From contig BQJK01000001.1 in the NCBI GenBank assembly GCA_021604665.1, positions 248,001 to 312,000 of the forward strand: a stretch of 64,000 nt of DNA. The letters run 5' to 3'. The DNA comes from Rhodomicrobium sp. Lineage in GTDB: Bacteria > Pseudomonadota > Alphaproteobacteria > Rhizobiales > HXMU1428-3. The position numbers and the translations under genes are program-made. Shown here one piece after another: positions 33,438 to 42,678 of the stretch. The notes beneath the pieces were generated by a model. The model did not search any database and was not told the DNA's origin. It saw only the letters and a program-made list of their open reading frames with translations. Position 1 is the first letter of the stretch. Each line of letters begins with the position of its first letter.

Positions 33438-34715
33438 TTAACTCTCGGTGACAACGTCAACATCGATCGGGCGTATGTTCAGGCTGGTAATCTTGTTCTG
33501 ATGCTTTCGCAGTACATGAAAGCGATAGCCATAAAAAGTGAAGGCCTGCCCCGGCTCCGGTATAGTTTGCGCCTCATGGATAACAAGCCCGGCAATCGTT
33601 GTTGCTTCATCATCAGGTAGCGTCCAATCCATATGCCTGTTCAGGTCACGAATAGGAACAGAACCATCCACACTCACAGAGCCATCCGTTTGCGGGCGCA
33701 CGCCTCTGACTTCAAGGTCATGCTCATCAGCAATTTCACCAACGATCTCTTCAAGAATATCCTCTAGCGTCACAAGCCCCATCACCTCGCCATATTCATC
33801 AACAACAAGCGCAAAATGCATCTTGCGGCGGAGAAAAGCATTAAGCTGATCTTGGAGTGATGTGCTGTCAGGAATAAACCATGGCTCACTGGCATAATCT
33901 TCAATACGAAGCTTGCTAATATCCCAATCAAGTGTTGCAAGAACACGCAGCAAGTCTTTCGCGTGAAGAACACCGATAATGTTATCAGGGTCATTCTGCC
34001 AAAGCGGCAGCCTTGTAAATGGGCTGTTGAGCACTTCATTCACAACAACATCGGGCGGGTCATCTGCGTTAATTGCCGCAATTTTTGTCCGGTGAACCAT
34101 TACGTCAGAGACCGCTAGTTCTTTCAGGTCAAGCACACCGCCCAGCATATCCTTATGCTGTTTAACAACGCCGCCTTCCTGATGATGAAGATTGATAGCG
34201 CCGCGCAACTCATCATGGGCTGAAATCAGGCTGGCCTCCTCAGCCATTGTGCTGCCAAAAGCATGAAAAATATTGCGAATGATCCAGGCAAGGGCAAGCG
34301 TCACCGGTGAGAGCACCAGCACAATTGGTCTCAAGATGGGGGAAAGCCGCAGCGCCGTTTCATCTGGCCGCGTGATGGCGTAGGTCTTCGGCAAAACTTC
34401 TGCGAAAATGACAACCAATATGGTCATGGCGATTGTGGCATAAACCACACCAGCCGGGCCAAAGGCTGTAAGAAACAGGCTTGTCGCTAATGATGAGGCA
34501 AGAATATTCACCGCATTATTGCCAACCAAAATAGCGCTGATTAAACGCTCACGTTTTGAGAGCAGCTTATTTACCAGCTGCGCGCCGTAGTCGCCATCTT
34601 GCTCAAGCGCATGCATTCGCGCTTTTGAGGCGGCAGTCAGCGCCGTTTCTGAGCCAGAGAAAAAGGCTGAAATGGCCAGCAGCCCAATAATAGAAATTAT
34701 AATGATTGCAACCAT
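33438..34715 (-). CDS. CNNM/CorC-type transporter with CBS domains
   Basis: A 425-aa protein of the HlyC/CorC (DUF21-CBS-CorC_HlyC) family. The N-terminal DUF21 domain has about four membrane segments and the pattern FFSGSETALTAASKARMHAL. Two CBS motifs follow (VSDVMVHRTKIAAINADD, FIPDSTSLQDQLNAFLRRKMHFALVVDEYGEVMGLVTLEDILEEIVGEI). The C terminus is the CorC_HlyC fold. Members are linked to Mg2+ or Co2+ efflux. It follows aroB by 30 bases on the same strand, an arrangement usual in Rhizobiales (aroK-aroB-CorC). Confidence 0.92.
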   Translation of the reverse strand: MVAIIIISIIGLLAISAFFSGSETALTAASKARMHALEQDGDYGAQLVNKLLSKRERLISAILVGNNAVNILASSLATSLFLTAFGPAGVVYATIAMTILVVIFAEVLPKTYAITRPDETALRLSPILRPIVLVLSPVTLALAWIIRNIFHAFGSTMAEEASLISAHDELRGAINLHHQEGGVVKQHKDMLGGVLDLKELAVSDVMVHRTKIAAINADDPPDVVVNEVLNSPFTRLPLWQNDPDNIIGVLHAKDLLRVLATLDWDISKLRIEDYASEPWFIPDSTSLQDQLNAFLRRKMHFALVVDEYGEVMGLVTLEDILEEIVGEIADEHDLEVRGVRPQTDGSVSVDGSVPIRDLNRHMDWTLPDDEATTIAGLVIHEAQTIPEPGQAFTFYGYRFHVLRKHQNKITSLNIRPIDVDVVTES

Positions 34716-34745
34716 TACTTCAGCCTTTGTATAAATTCGGAAAAA

Positions 34746-35873
34746 TTAAAACTGACGTTCTAGAAAGTCTCTGAGCACGGTCGGGGAAACATCTCGTGAA
34801 ATAAAAGCATCACCAATTTCATGCGCTAGAATAAAAACCAGCGTACCGCGCTCAACCTTTTTATCCTGGCTCATCTTATCAACCACCGCATCCAGCGTTA
34901 GCTCCTCATGGGCAGGGATATCAGAGAGTGTAGTTGGTAGCCCAACAGCTTTAAAATGCTTGGCAACCGTGTCGGAACGGCCGGCCGGGCAGTGCCCTAG
35001 CTCTTCCGAAAAAGCAAACGCCATCACCATGCCAATAGAAATCGCTTCACCATGAAGCAGCCTGTCACCATAACCGGTTAGTGATTCAAACGCATGGCCA
35101 AAAGTGTGCCCAAGGTTCAACAACGCGCGGACGCCATGCTCTTTCTCATCCTCGTGAACCACCCTGGCTTTCATTGCACAAGAAAAACGGATCGCCTCTG
35201 TTAATGCAGCTGGGTCAAGATCGAACAAGGCATGGCGGTTTTCCTCAAGCCAGGTAACAAAAGCATTATCACGGATAAGCCCATATTTTGCGACTTCAGC
35301 ATAGCCCGCCCGAAATTGCCGCGGCTCTAAAGTTTGCAGCACATCAGTATCGCACAGCACCAGTAACGGCTGATGAAAGGCACCAATCAGGTTTTTACCA
35401 TAAGGGCTGTTAATGCCGGTTTTCCCCCCAACCGAACTATCCACCTGTGCTAACAGGCTGGTTGGGATTTGTATAAAATCAACGCCGCGCCGCAAAATAC
35501 TGGCAGCAAACCCCGCAAGGTCACCAATAACCCCGCCGCCAAAGGCAATCACCAGGTCAGCCCGTTCAATTCTTTGCGCCAGCAATCCCTCAACCACTGA
35601 CTGTAGCTGAGTAAATGATTTTGTCGCCTCACCAGGCTGCAAAATGATAGCTTGAGATTTGATGCCCGCATCAGTCAGAGACGCCTCTAGGGCCGCAAGA
35701 TGATAGCTAGCAACAGTTTCATCTGTGATGATGGCGCATTTCGCACCCGGGCGGAGCGATTGTATCATCTCTCCCGCTTGCTCAAGCAAGCCACCACCAA
35801 TTAAAATTTCATAAGACCGCTCACCAAGATCAACGTTGATCCGGCTTGCCGCTGCCACATTATCTGCGCTCAT
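34746..35873 (-). CDS. aroB: 3-dehydroquinate synthase
   Basis: AroB converts DAHP to 3-dehydroquinate, step two of the shikimate pathway, using NAD and a divalent metal. The 375-aa product contains LQPGEATKSFTQL, the NAD-binding ADLVIAFGGGVIGDLAGFAASILRRGVDFIQIPTSLLAQVDSSVGGKTGIN, and metal-ligand regions RFSCAMKARVVHEDEKE and LNLGHTFGHAFE plus LLHGEAISIGM. ATG 35873 is chosen at the start of conservation; the frame is open further upstream into the intergenic gap. aroK lies 13 bases upstream. Confidence 0.96.
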   Translation of the reverse strand: MSADNVAAASRINVDLGERSYEILIGGGLLEQAGEMIQSLRPGAKCAIITDETVASYHLAALEASLTDAGIKSQAIILQPGEATKSFTQLQSVVEGLLAQRIERADLVIAFGGGVIGDLAGFAASILRRGVDFIQIPTSLLAQVDSSVGGKTGINSPYGKNLIGAFHQPLLVLCDTDVLQTLEPRQFRAGYAEVAKYGLIRDNAFVTWLEENRHALFDLDPAALTEAIRFSCAMKARVVHEDEKEHGVRALLNLGHTFGHAFESLTGYGDRLLHGEAISIGMVMAFAFSEELGHCPAGRSDTVAKHFKAVGLPTTLSDIPAHEELTLDAVVDKMSQDKKVERGTLVFILAHEIGDAFISRDVSPTVLRDFLERQF

Positions 35874-35886
35874 ACACCTCGCCCTT

Positions 35887-36519
35887 TCAAATCTTGCGGG
35901 AGTGACCATAGTCATAGAGCGCAGAGAGGATTTCCTCAACAATAACCTCATGCAGCACATCGCGGCTAAGAACAGTTATGTCAGCTGTGGCATAAACCGG
36001 GTATCGCTGATCCATCAGAGATTTCATCACCGCTCTCGGGTCTTCTGTTTGCAACAGCGGGCGGTGGCTGCGCCGGCTAACCCGCTCCATGAGAGTATCA
36101 AGGTCCGCATTCAACCATAGTGACAGCCCATGCGCCTTAATCGCCTGCCTTGTTGCCTCACTCATAAAAGCACCGCCGCCGGTCGCTAAAATAAGGGGGC
36201 CATCTATGAGCAGGCGCTCGATGACTTTTTCTTCCCGGTCACGAAAATAAGCTTCACCATCATCTGTAAAAATCTCGGCAATGCTTTTGCCTGCCGCCGT
36301 CTCAATCTCATTATCAGCATCAAGAAAAGGCACATCCAGCCGGGCCGCCAAACGGCGACCAATGGCAGATTTACCCGCTCCCATTAAACCGATCAATACC
36401 AGCGAATGGCGCTGCAATAAGTGCTGCACATACTGGTCTCTCCGGCGATCATCAATCTCATTTTTCATATTTTTAAAAGGCGATGGCCAAGGTTTATGAC
36501 CGGCCAACGCTATGGTCAT
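35887..36519 (-). CDS. aroK: Shikimate kinase
   Basis: AroK phosphorylates shikimate at O3. The 210-aa product has the P-loop GLMGAGKS, FLDADNEIETAAGKSIAEIF (substrate Asp), YFRDREEKVI (Arg) and ILATGGGAFM, and the LID region RVSRRSHRPLLQTEDP. About 30 residues precede the first conserved strand; ATG 36468 is an alternative start. It heads an aroK-aroB-CorC unit on the minus strand. Confidence 0.95.
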   Translation of the reverse strand: MTIALAGHKPWPSPFKNMKNEIDDRRRDQYVQHLLQRHSLVLIGLMGAGKSAIGRRLAARLDVPFLDADNEIETAAGKSIAEIFTDDGEAYFRDREEKVIERLLIDGPLILATGGGAFMSEATRQAIKAHGLSLWLNADLDTLMERVSRRSHRPLLQTEDPRAVMKSLMDQRYPVYATADITVLSRDVLHEVIVEEILSALYDYGHSRKI

Positions 36520-36917
36520 AAGTTATTGTTTTTTATGCCGGATTCAAACAATACCTATAGAGGTCATGAAGTCGAACTTTAGATATTGTAAGAAGCCGAG
36601 GTGTCAAATTATGGGCCAGAATGTCATGTTAGGGGAATGAGGGCAAATAATTGTTGTAACTGCAGGGCAAATATTTAATTGTCTTTCTTGTCGGGCATAT
36701 CACAATGAATGTCATAATCTTATTCGTGCCGTGAGATACAAACAGATGTTTTGCATGGCACGCTTTAGGGCCGCACTTTTTGCGGCAGGGGCCACGCCTA
36801 CCCAAGCCACAGATAGCCCAGATTAGGCAGAAGAGATGACCCGCTCACTCAAAATAAGCGATAAGATATGATATCTTATTGGGGGTGAGGTTAATAAAGG
36901 GGAGCAAAACAAAGTCT
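36520..36917. promoter_or_regulatory. Divergent intergenic region with palindrome
   Basis: About 400 bp between aroK and the small membrane protein. ATAAGATA-TGA-TATCTTAT (36861-36879) is a perfect 8-bp inverted repeat 40 bases before the small gene and may be an operator. GCCGCA-CTTTT-TGCGGC near 36772-36788 can form a hairpin. Otherwise nothing convincing. Confidence 0.4.
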
Positions 36918-37061
36918 ATGCCCACTCTTGTTAGGTATTTAACCACACTCACACTTCTGTTCACCGTTTGCTTAGTGACGCTCTATGTGCTGGCTGTTTT
37001 TCTCGAGCCAAAAGAGCGGGAATTTACCCATGAGGTGCTTGGGCTCAGCATCGAAGAGTAA
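36918..37061 (+). CDS. Small single-span membrane protein
   Basis: A 47-aa product with one membrane helix (residues about 6-28) and an acidic C-terminal tail with EPKEREFTHEVLG. Short proteins with the same plan, a helix followed by (V/L)EPKxRE, are encoded upstream of xerD and divergent from aroK in many Rhizobiales as I recall. Function unknown. ATG 36918 starts the hydrophobic block; the frame is open from 36879. A GGGGAGC element lies 13-18 bases upstream. Confidence 0.55.
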   Translation: MPTLVRYLTTLTLLFTVCLVTLYVLAVFLEPKEREFTHEVLGLSIEE

Positions 37062-37283
37062 GATCAATGTTCAAATATGTATCGCGCTTATAGATACAGC
37101 ACGCAGACATACGCGACTTAAATCATACATTACTGAATTCATACGGTACTAAATTAACAAGTTACTTATGCATATAGGATCGATCAAATCTCAATCAGGC
37201 CGAACATAATGAGCAACAGAGGCGCCAACTCATAATGATTACGATGACCAGCGCTTAAGGGCGAACAATATATAGGCATCTGA

Positions 37284-38306
37284 ATGACCAAAGAACAGAA
37301 CCAAGAGCGCCCTGATCCCCAAGCGACCCAGCATCCAGCAAAAGCCAGCAGGTCAATTGCGGCCATTGAAGAGTTCCTTGCTATGCTTAGCGCAGAGCGA
37401 GGCGCTAGTGCCAACACCCTTGAAGCTTACGCAAGAGACCTCAATCGCTTAAGGATATTCCTGTTTTCTCATCAAAAATCCTTACCTGAAGCTGCGGCCG
37501 AAGATTTAAAAGCCTATCTCCGCCATTTGAGCGCAGAAGGGTTGGCGAGTGCCACCCGGTCACGCCAGCTTTCCGCATTGCGTCAATTTTACCGCTTCTT
37601 ACTAGCAGAAAGCATGATCAGCGATGATCCGGCGGCCCATCTCGATGCCCCAAAACAAAAACGCCCCCTTCCCAAACTGATCAGCATTAAGGAGGTGGAG
37701 ATTCTGCTCACCCAGGCAAAAGTGGAAACAGAGAGCCATAGTGGCTATGCCAGGTTTCAGGCCCTGAGATTAGCTTGTCTTTTGGAGCTGCTATACGCCA
37801 CCGGCATGCGCGTGAGCGAGCTTGTTAGCCTGCCTCTTAGTGTATTGAAGGGGGATGAGCGCCTTTTCACCATCCGCGGCAAAGGCGGGCGAGAGCGCCT
37901 GGTGCCGCTGAATGAAACAGCCCGCACCGCCTTAGGGTTGTATTTAGAGGCTCTATCTGAGCAAAAAGACTCAGAAAAAACCCAAAAACCATCTAAATAT
38001 CTGTTTCCATCAGGCAGCCAGGCTGGCCATTTAACCCGCCAACGCTTTGCCCAGGAATTAAAGCAATTAGCAGAGAAGGCCGGGCTAAATCCGGCTAAAA
38101 TCTCGCCCCATGTGCTCAGACACGCCTTTGCAAGCCATCTTCTCGATCGGGGAGCTGATTTGCGCGCTGTTCAACAGCTGTTAGGCCATGCAGACATCTC
38201 AACAACAGAAATCTACACCCACGTTCTGGAAGAACGGCTCAAGAGCCTTGTTGGGCAACATCACCCATTGGCAAATGCAGGAAAAGGCTTTAAAAAGCAA
38301 AATTAA
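37284..38306 (+). CDS. xerD: Tyrosine recombinase XerD
   Basis: XerD resolves chromosome dimers at dif with XerC under FtsK control. The 340-aa product has the core-binding SAM-like domain (28-115) and the catalytic set Arg176 (ATGMRVSEL), Lys200 (RGKGGRER), His276 and Arg279 (HVLRHAFASHLL), His302 (LLGHADIS) and Tyr311 (TEIYTHV). The context next to aroK/aroB and before accA is the normal chromosomal xerD neighbourhood of Rhizobiales, so it is not a phage integrase for the GTA region. About 25 extra residues lie at the N terminus. Confidence 0.95.
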   Translation: MTKEQNQERPDPQATQHPAKASRSIAAIEEFLAMLSAERGASANTLEAYARDLNRLRIFLFSHQKSLPEAAAEDLKAYLRHLSAEGLASATRSRQLSALRQFYRFLLAESMISDDPAAHLDAPKQKRPLPKLISIKEVEILLTQAKVETESHSGYARFQALRLACLLELLYATGMRVSELVSLPLSVLKGDERLFTIRGKGGRERLVPLNETARTALGLYLEALSEQKDSEKTQKPSKYLFPSGSQAGHLTRQRFAQELKQLAEKAGLNPAKISPHVLRHAFASHLLDRGADLRAVQQLLGHADISTTEIYTHVLEERLKSLVGQHHPLANAGKGFKKQN

Positions 38307-38493
38307 CCCATTAAACAGTCTGGCTTCACCAGCGCTTGACTTGGCAGTGCCATTTGGCAAGTCTAGCCGTTAGTTAAGCGTTATAAGGGTTAAGAGATAA
38401 AAAGGGCCACCCTCAGGAATTGGCGTTCATCCTTTACTATCGACGATAAATAATAACCGCCGCATTTTTAATGGGGCTAATAAAGAGTGTTAT

Positions 38494-39465
38494 ATGCGCA
38501 CATATCTTGATTTTGAAAAAAAGATCGCAGAGCTGGAAAGCAAAGTTTCAGAGCTAAAAAGCATTGGTAGCGATGACCAGAATGAAGAAGAAAGCAGCAT
38601 CTCAATTGATGATGAGATCCACACGCTTGAAGAAAAGGCGCGCAAAGCCCTTGTCGATACATACGCCAACCTGACCCCCTGGCAAAAATGCCAGGTTGCC
38701 CGCCATCCAGATCGCCCCCATTGCATGGCTTATGTAGATGCCATGATCACAGATTTCGTGCCGCTATCAGGTGACCGCTATTTCTCGGATGATGACGCCA
38801 TTGTCGCGGGTGTTGGCCGCTTCCGTGGGCGCTCTGTTGTCGTTCTTGGCCATGAAAAAGGCCACGACACTGAAAGCCGCATCAAGCATAATTTCGGCAT
38901 GGCCCGGCCTGAAGGCTATCGCAAAGCTGTGCGTCTAATGGATATGGCGGACAAATTCGGCATGCCGATTATCACCTTTGTAGATACAGCTGGTGCCTTT
39001 CCCGGCATTGGCGCTGAAGAGCGCGGCCAGGCAGAAGCAATTGCCCGTTCAACAGATAGATGCCTCGCCCTGAACGTGCCCATGATCACTTTGGTTATAG
39101 GTGAGGGTGGCTCCGGCGGGGCGCTGGCCATCGCCACTGCCAATCAGGTGCTAATGCTTGAGCATTCTATCTATACTGTGGCGTCACCAGAAGCGGCCGC
39201 ATCTATTTTGTGGCATGATTCAACAAGAGCCAAAGACGCCGCCACGAACATGCGCATTACCGCACAGGATCTTGATGAGCTTGGCATCATTGATGGCATC
39301 ATAACTGAGCCAATCGGCGGTGCGCATCGCAATCCGGAAAAAACCATCGAGAGCGCTAGCAATATGATTGATAAACGCCTGCAGTCATTTGAAACAATGA
39401 CCGGCGATGAGATCCGCCAGCAGCGCCAGCAAAAATTCCTGGATATAGGTAAATCCCTCCATTAA
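38494..39465 (+). CDS. accA: Acetyl-CoA carboxylase carboxyltransferase subunit alpha
   Basis: AccA, with AccD, transfers CO2 from carboxybiotin to acetyl-CoA, the first step of fatty-acid synthesis; it depends on the biotin made by the bio genes of this window. The 323-aa product has YLDFEKKIAELESKV, ARHPDRPHCMAYVD, GHEKGHDTESRIKHNFGMARPEGYRKA, FVDTAGAFPGIGAEERGQAEAIA and VIGEGGSGGALAIATANQVLMLE. Length and motifs are standard. A GC-containing hairpin CTGCCA/TGGCAG (39514-39534) follows without a T tract. Confidence 0.97.
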   Translation: MRTYLDFEKKIAELESKVSELKSIGSDDQNEEESSISIDDEIHTLEEKARKALVDTYANLTPWQKCQVARHPDRPHCMAYVDAMITDFVPLSGDRYFSDDDAIVAGVGRFRGRSVVVLGHEKGHDTESRIKHNFGMARPEGYRKAVRLMDMADKFGMPIITFVDTAGAFPGIGAEERGQAEAIARSTDRCLALNVPMITLVIGEGGSGGALAIATANQVLMLEHSIYTVASPEAAASILWHDSTRAKDAATNMRITAQDLDELGIIDGIITEPIGGAHRNPEKTIESASNMIDKRLQSFETMTGDEIRQQRQQKFLDIGKSLH

Positions 39466-39994
39466 CGAACAGCGTTAATAGGGACCGAGCCACAGAGTAG
39501 CAAGCTTTTATAGCTGCCAGGTAAGCTATGGCAGACCGGGTGTGTCTTGAAATTGCCAGAAATTTCCGGTTTCCTCTCCTAATATTATTATATGTCAGTC
39601 AAGTTTAGTGAGATGCCCATGCTTTGGTTCTAGGCTAAAGTCGTAGGGTAGGCTCTCATGTGGATCGTGGGTCTTTTCCAACGGTAAACTCCTCCCGAAT
39701 CGGGTTTACTCAACTCTGTCTGTAGCTAAAAGAGCTACCGATCGGTGGTGCTGTTGGGAGTGTTAGAGGTAGCTAAATTGAAAAGCCTCTCACCAAACCA
39801 TAAAACGATCAGACCACAGGCATAGGTAAAGACGATAAAATTGAAGAAGAGTGTTTCACATTCAAAAGATTGAGAAACGGCTGATACTGCGAATGGGGGC
39901 AAACTCCGCCCTCACTAGGCTTCAAAGTCAGCTCGGCTTAAAAATATGGCTCAGTCAGAGTATATCCGGCAGCAGTGACGCTGCCAGGGCTGCT
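39466..39994. other. Intergenic region with several hairpins
   Basis: About 530 bp between accA and the first YkuD gene. It contains GTAAAC (39684-39689) with GTTTAC (39704-39709) enclosing CTCCTCCC, an anti-ribosome-site-like sequence, then GTAGCT-AAAAG-AGCTAC (39722-39738) and AGAGG/CCTCT around 39765-39790. These clustered hairpins could be a structured leader or a small RNA, but no promoter or terminator was recognised. The YkuD frame is open from a GTG at 39851 and could claim the last 140 bases. Confidence 0.35.
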
Positions 39995-40957
39995 ATGCGC
40001 TGCGCTTTATGCCTCTGCCTGATTAGCCTGTCTCTGCTGGCTGGTTGCAGCCAGGCCATGGAAACCACATCAAACTCAAATGCCGCCAATAACCCGCTGA
40101 CCAAAGCCACAAGAGACATGCTGCTGCGTAAAAGCATGCGTGTGGAAGCGCCAATCTTTGTGCGTATTTATAAAAAAGAATCTGAGCTAGAGATCTGGAA
40201 ACAAAAGGATGATGGGCTGTTTCATCTGTTTAAATCTTACCCGATCTGTAATTTCTCTGGCGAGCTGGGCCCCAAATTAAAGCAAGGCGACAAGCAAGCT
40301 CCAGAAGGGTTCTACCGTGTCACAAAAGGGCAAATGAACCCGAACAGCAAATTTCACCTCTCCTTCAACCTTGGTTACCCAAACGCCTATGACCGCTCTT
40401 ATCGGCGCACAGGCGCTAACCTAATGGTGCATGGTGATTGCCGCTCTGCAGGCTGCTACGCCATGACGGACGCTTTGGTCGAAGAAATCTATGCCCTCGC
40501 AAGGGAAGCCTTTGCAGGCGGCCAGCAATCATTTGATGTTCATGCTTACCCCTTCCGCATGACCACTAAAAACATGGAATTACATAAAAAGAGCCGCTGG
40601 ATTAAATTCTGGAGAGACCTGAAAAAAGGTCATGATGAATTTGAGATCACCCGCTTGCCTCCCAAAATCAGAGTATGCGAGCGCCGCTATCATGTGAACC
40701 CGGCCTTCGCTGATTATGAGCATCAAATAAACCCGGCAGGACCATGCCCGGGCTCTCCTGGCTTCCGCCCCATGCGCCCGCCGCCGCAACTGACCATTGC
40801 CAAATCAGAGCGCCGCAGAGGCGCTGACCCTATCCGCGATGCGATCGATGGCAGTGATGAAGCTGGAAATCAACAGGATGATGATTTTAATTCTCTCAGC
40901 CTGCCAGATCAGCTGTTTAGCGATGATATCTCAGCCATCAGGGATTCTCAGTATTAG
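39995..40957 (+). CDS. YkuD-type L,D-transpeptidase lipoprotein
   Basis: A 320-aa protein from ATG 39995 that begins with a lipoprotein signal (MRCALCLCLISLSLLAGC, lipid Cys18). The catalytic domain follows the YafK-like subgroup: PIFVRIYKKESELEIW, then LGPKLKQGDKQAPEGFYRV and the active-site block LMVHGDCRSAGCYAM (His, and Cys in SxGC). Such enzymes form 3-3 crosslinks, or join or release proteins from peptidoglycan. The C terminus is a disordered tail rich in Pro and Asp. The frame is open to GTG 39851, but the lipobox favours the later start. The next gene is a paralogue. Confidence 0.85.
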   Translation: MRCALCLCLISLSLLAGCSQAMETTSNSNAANNPLTKATRDMLLRKSMRVEAPIFVRIYKKESELEIWKQKDDGLFHLFKSYPICNFSGELGPKLKQGDKQAPEGFYRVTKGQMNPNSKFHLSFNLGYPNAYDRSYRRTGANLMVHGDCRSAGCYAMTDALVEEIYALAREAFAGGQQSFDVHAYPFRMTTKNMELHKKSRWIKFWRDLKKGHDEFEITRLPPKIRVCERRYHVNPAFADYEHQINPAGPCPGSPGFRPMRPPPQLTIAKSERRRGADPIRDAIDGSDEAGNQQDDDFNSLSLPDQLFSDDISAIRDSQY

Positions 40958-41057
40958 GGCGTGATCAACTGAAGTCATCATAGTCAGTGCTCAAAGCCCC
41001 TTTAGTTACGAAAGAACGACATGCAGCACAGAAAAAAAGTGACCCCAGCTTAATCAT

Positions 41058-41945
41058 ATGGCAAGCACCAAAAGCAGCACGAAAAAGAAACGAACCTACA
41101 AGAAGCGCTTCTTCTTGTTTCTCTGCCTGATGATCGCATCAGTCGCGCTCTTCTCCCTTCTTACCCCAACGGGCCAAAAAACTCTGGATGCTTGGCAGGA
41201 TGAAGTCCGCATGAAACGCCAGAAACTTTATTATCGCCTCGGCCTGCCTCTCCCCGGCACCCCCAACCTCGAGCGCCGCAAACAAAGATTAGCCGAGGCC
41301 AAGCTCAAAGCCGGCGACCCGATGTTCATTCGTATCTTCAAACTGGAGAGCGAATTAGAGTTATGGCTGAAGGGTAAAGAGGGTTTTAAACTGTTTGCGA
41401 CTTACCCGATCTGTCGCTGGTCTGGCCGGCTAGGGCCAAAACTAAAAGAAGGCGACAGGCAAAGCCCTGAGGGCATCTATACCGTCGCAAGGCGTCAGCT
41501 TAACGCCAATAGCCGTTGGTACAAATCCTTCAATCTTGGCTACCCGAATATCTACGATAGATCCTTCAACCGCACCGGTTCTTATCTTATGGTGCATGGC
41601 GGTTGTTCATCTATAGGCTGCTATGCCATGACCAACCCGGTGATGAAAGAAATCTGGGAATTGATTCTGGCCTCTTATCGCAAGGGCCAGAAACGTATCA
41701 TGGTGCATGCCTTCCCCTTCCATATGACAGACCGTAACCTTAGGGTTTATGGCAATGATAAATGGGCCAGCTTCTGGAAAGAGCTAAAGCCTGCTTATGA
41801 CATGTTTAACGAAAGCCGGATACCGCCGAAGGTAAGCCTCTGCAGACAACAATATCACTTCAACGCGGCTGAAAGTGGCGCGAAGAGCTATGAAGATGTG
41901 TTGGATAAAAATTGCGAGAGTGTCACGGCCAGCAACGCGGAGTAG
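41058..41945 (+). CDS. YkuD-type L,D-transpeptidase, membrane-anchored paralogue
   Basis: A 295-aa paralogue of the preceding gene: PMFIRIFKLESELELW, LGPKLKEGDRQSPEGIYTV and LMVHGGCSSIGCYAM align motif for motif. It differs in its N terminus, which is very basic (ten Lys/Arg in the first 17 residues) followed by one hydrophobic segment (18-36) without lipobox, so it is probably an inner-membrane-anchored enzyme facing the periplasm. The pair arose by tandem duplication and split into lipoprotein and membrane forms (inference). Confidence 0.87.
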   Translation: MASTKSSTKKKRTYKKRFFLFLCLMIASVALFSLLTPTGQKTLDAWQDEVRMKRQKLYYRLGLPLPGTPNLERRKQRLAEAKLKAGDPMFIRIFKLESELELWLKGKEGFKLFATYPICRWSGRLGPKLKEGDRQSPEGIYTVARRQLNANSRWYKSFNLGYPNIYDRSFNRTGSYLMVHGGCSSIGCYAMTNPVMKEIWELILASYRKGQKRIMVHAFPFHMTDRNLRVYGNDKWASFWKELKPAYDMFNESRIPPKVSLCRQQYHFNAAESGAKSYEDVLDKNCESVTASNAE

Positions 41946-41991
41946 ACATCCCGCGGAGAGCCCAAAACCAATACAGGTTAAGTTTAGAGGC

Positions 41992-42462
41992 TTATTGAAT
42001 GACCGTGCCAACAGAGGAATGGAATGTATCAATCAACCATTGCGCTTCAATGGTTTTTGAAATGATCATGATGTGCACACACCAGAACAAAATCGCCACC
42101 GCATACATGCCCATATAAACAACAGAGAAAGCACCGCCCGCATTTTTGCCAGGGTAGGTGTTTTGCATCAATTCAAAATCAAGCTGCCGCTCAATACGTT
42201 TAGCTTCCCGAATGAAAATCTTGATCTGTCTTGTTGTCCGCCGGTCAAACAGCGCAGCGCAGATCAGCAACAGCACCACCATGAAAGAGGCGATGACTTT
42301 GGTCGCTTGTGATTGCAATGTGTTGAGAATGATCGGGTAGAGGATGCTGTTAATAGCTATGATAAAACCAAACAGCTTTGCCTTATGGTCAAGAAAATAC
42401 CGTACATTGACAAGCGCCTGTTCATACTCAACTGGACGCTCCAGAATGGTGATTTTTTCCAT
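41992..42462 (-). CDS. Hypothetical membrane protein
   Basis: A 156-aa protein with two adjacent hydrophobic segments (about 30-46 and 55-72), a basic amphipathic stretch (RRTTRQIKIFIREAKRIERQL) and a third hydrophobic segment (about 112-133). I do not recognise the family. It converges with the YkuD gene and has no evident partner. Confidence 0.6.
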   Translation of the reverse strand: MEKITILERPVEYEQALVNVRYFLDHKAKLFGFIIAINSILYPIILNTLQSQATKVIASFMVVLLLICAALFDRRTTRQIKIFIREAKRIERQLDFELMQNTYPGKNAGGAFSVVYMGMYAVAILFWCVHIMIISKTIEAQWLIDTFHSSVGTVIQ

Positions 42463-42678
42463 AAATATAACGTGTTTCCACGCTCCCCAAACGCTAAACT
42501 TGTGGCATTTAAAGCTTTCTCATTAAGCAGTGCAAGGCCATAGAGTAAAAATAATCAAACTGTGGCCATTTACCGTCACAAAGCTTGATTGCGCCCCTCA
42601 TGATCCCAAAGCCAGCCTCTCCCTGTCATATTCTTATGGGAGAGGTGCAAGACAGAGACGAAAACCGCAGGAGAAACT

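Noticed and set aside
37284..38306. Tyrosine recombinase as integrase of a mobile element
   Set aside because: Sequence and neighbours (aroK/aroB, accA) match chromosomal XerD, 21 kb from the phage-like genes.
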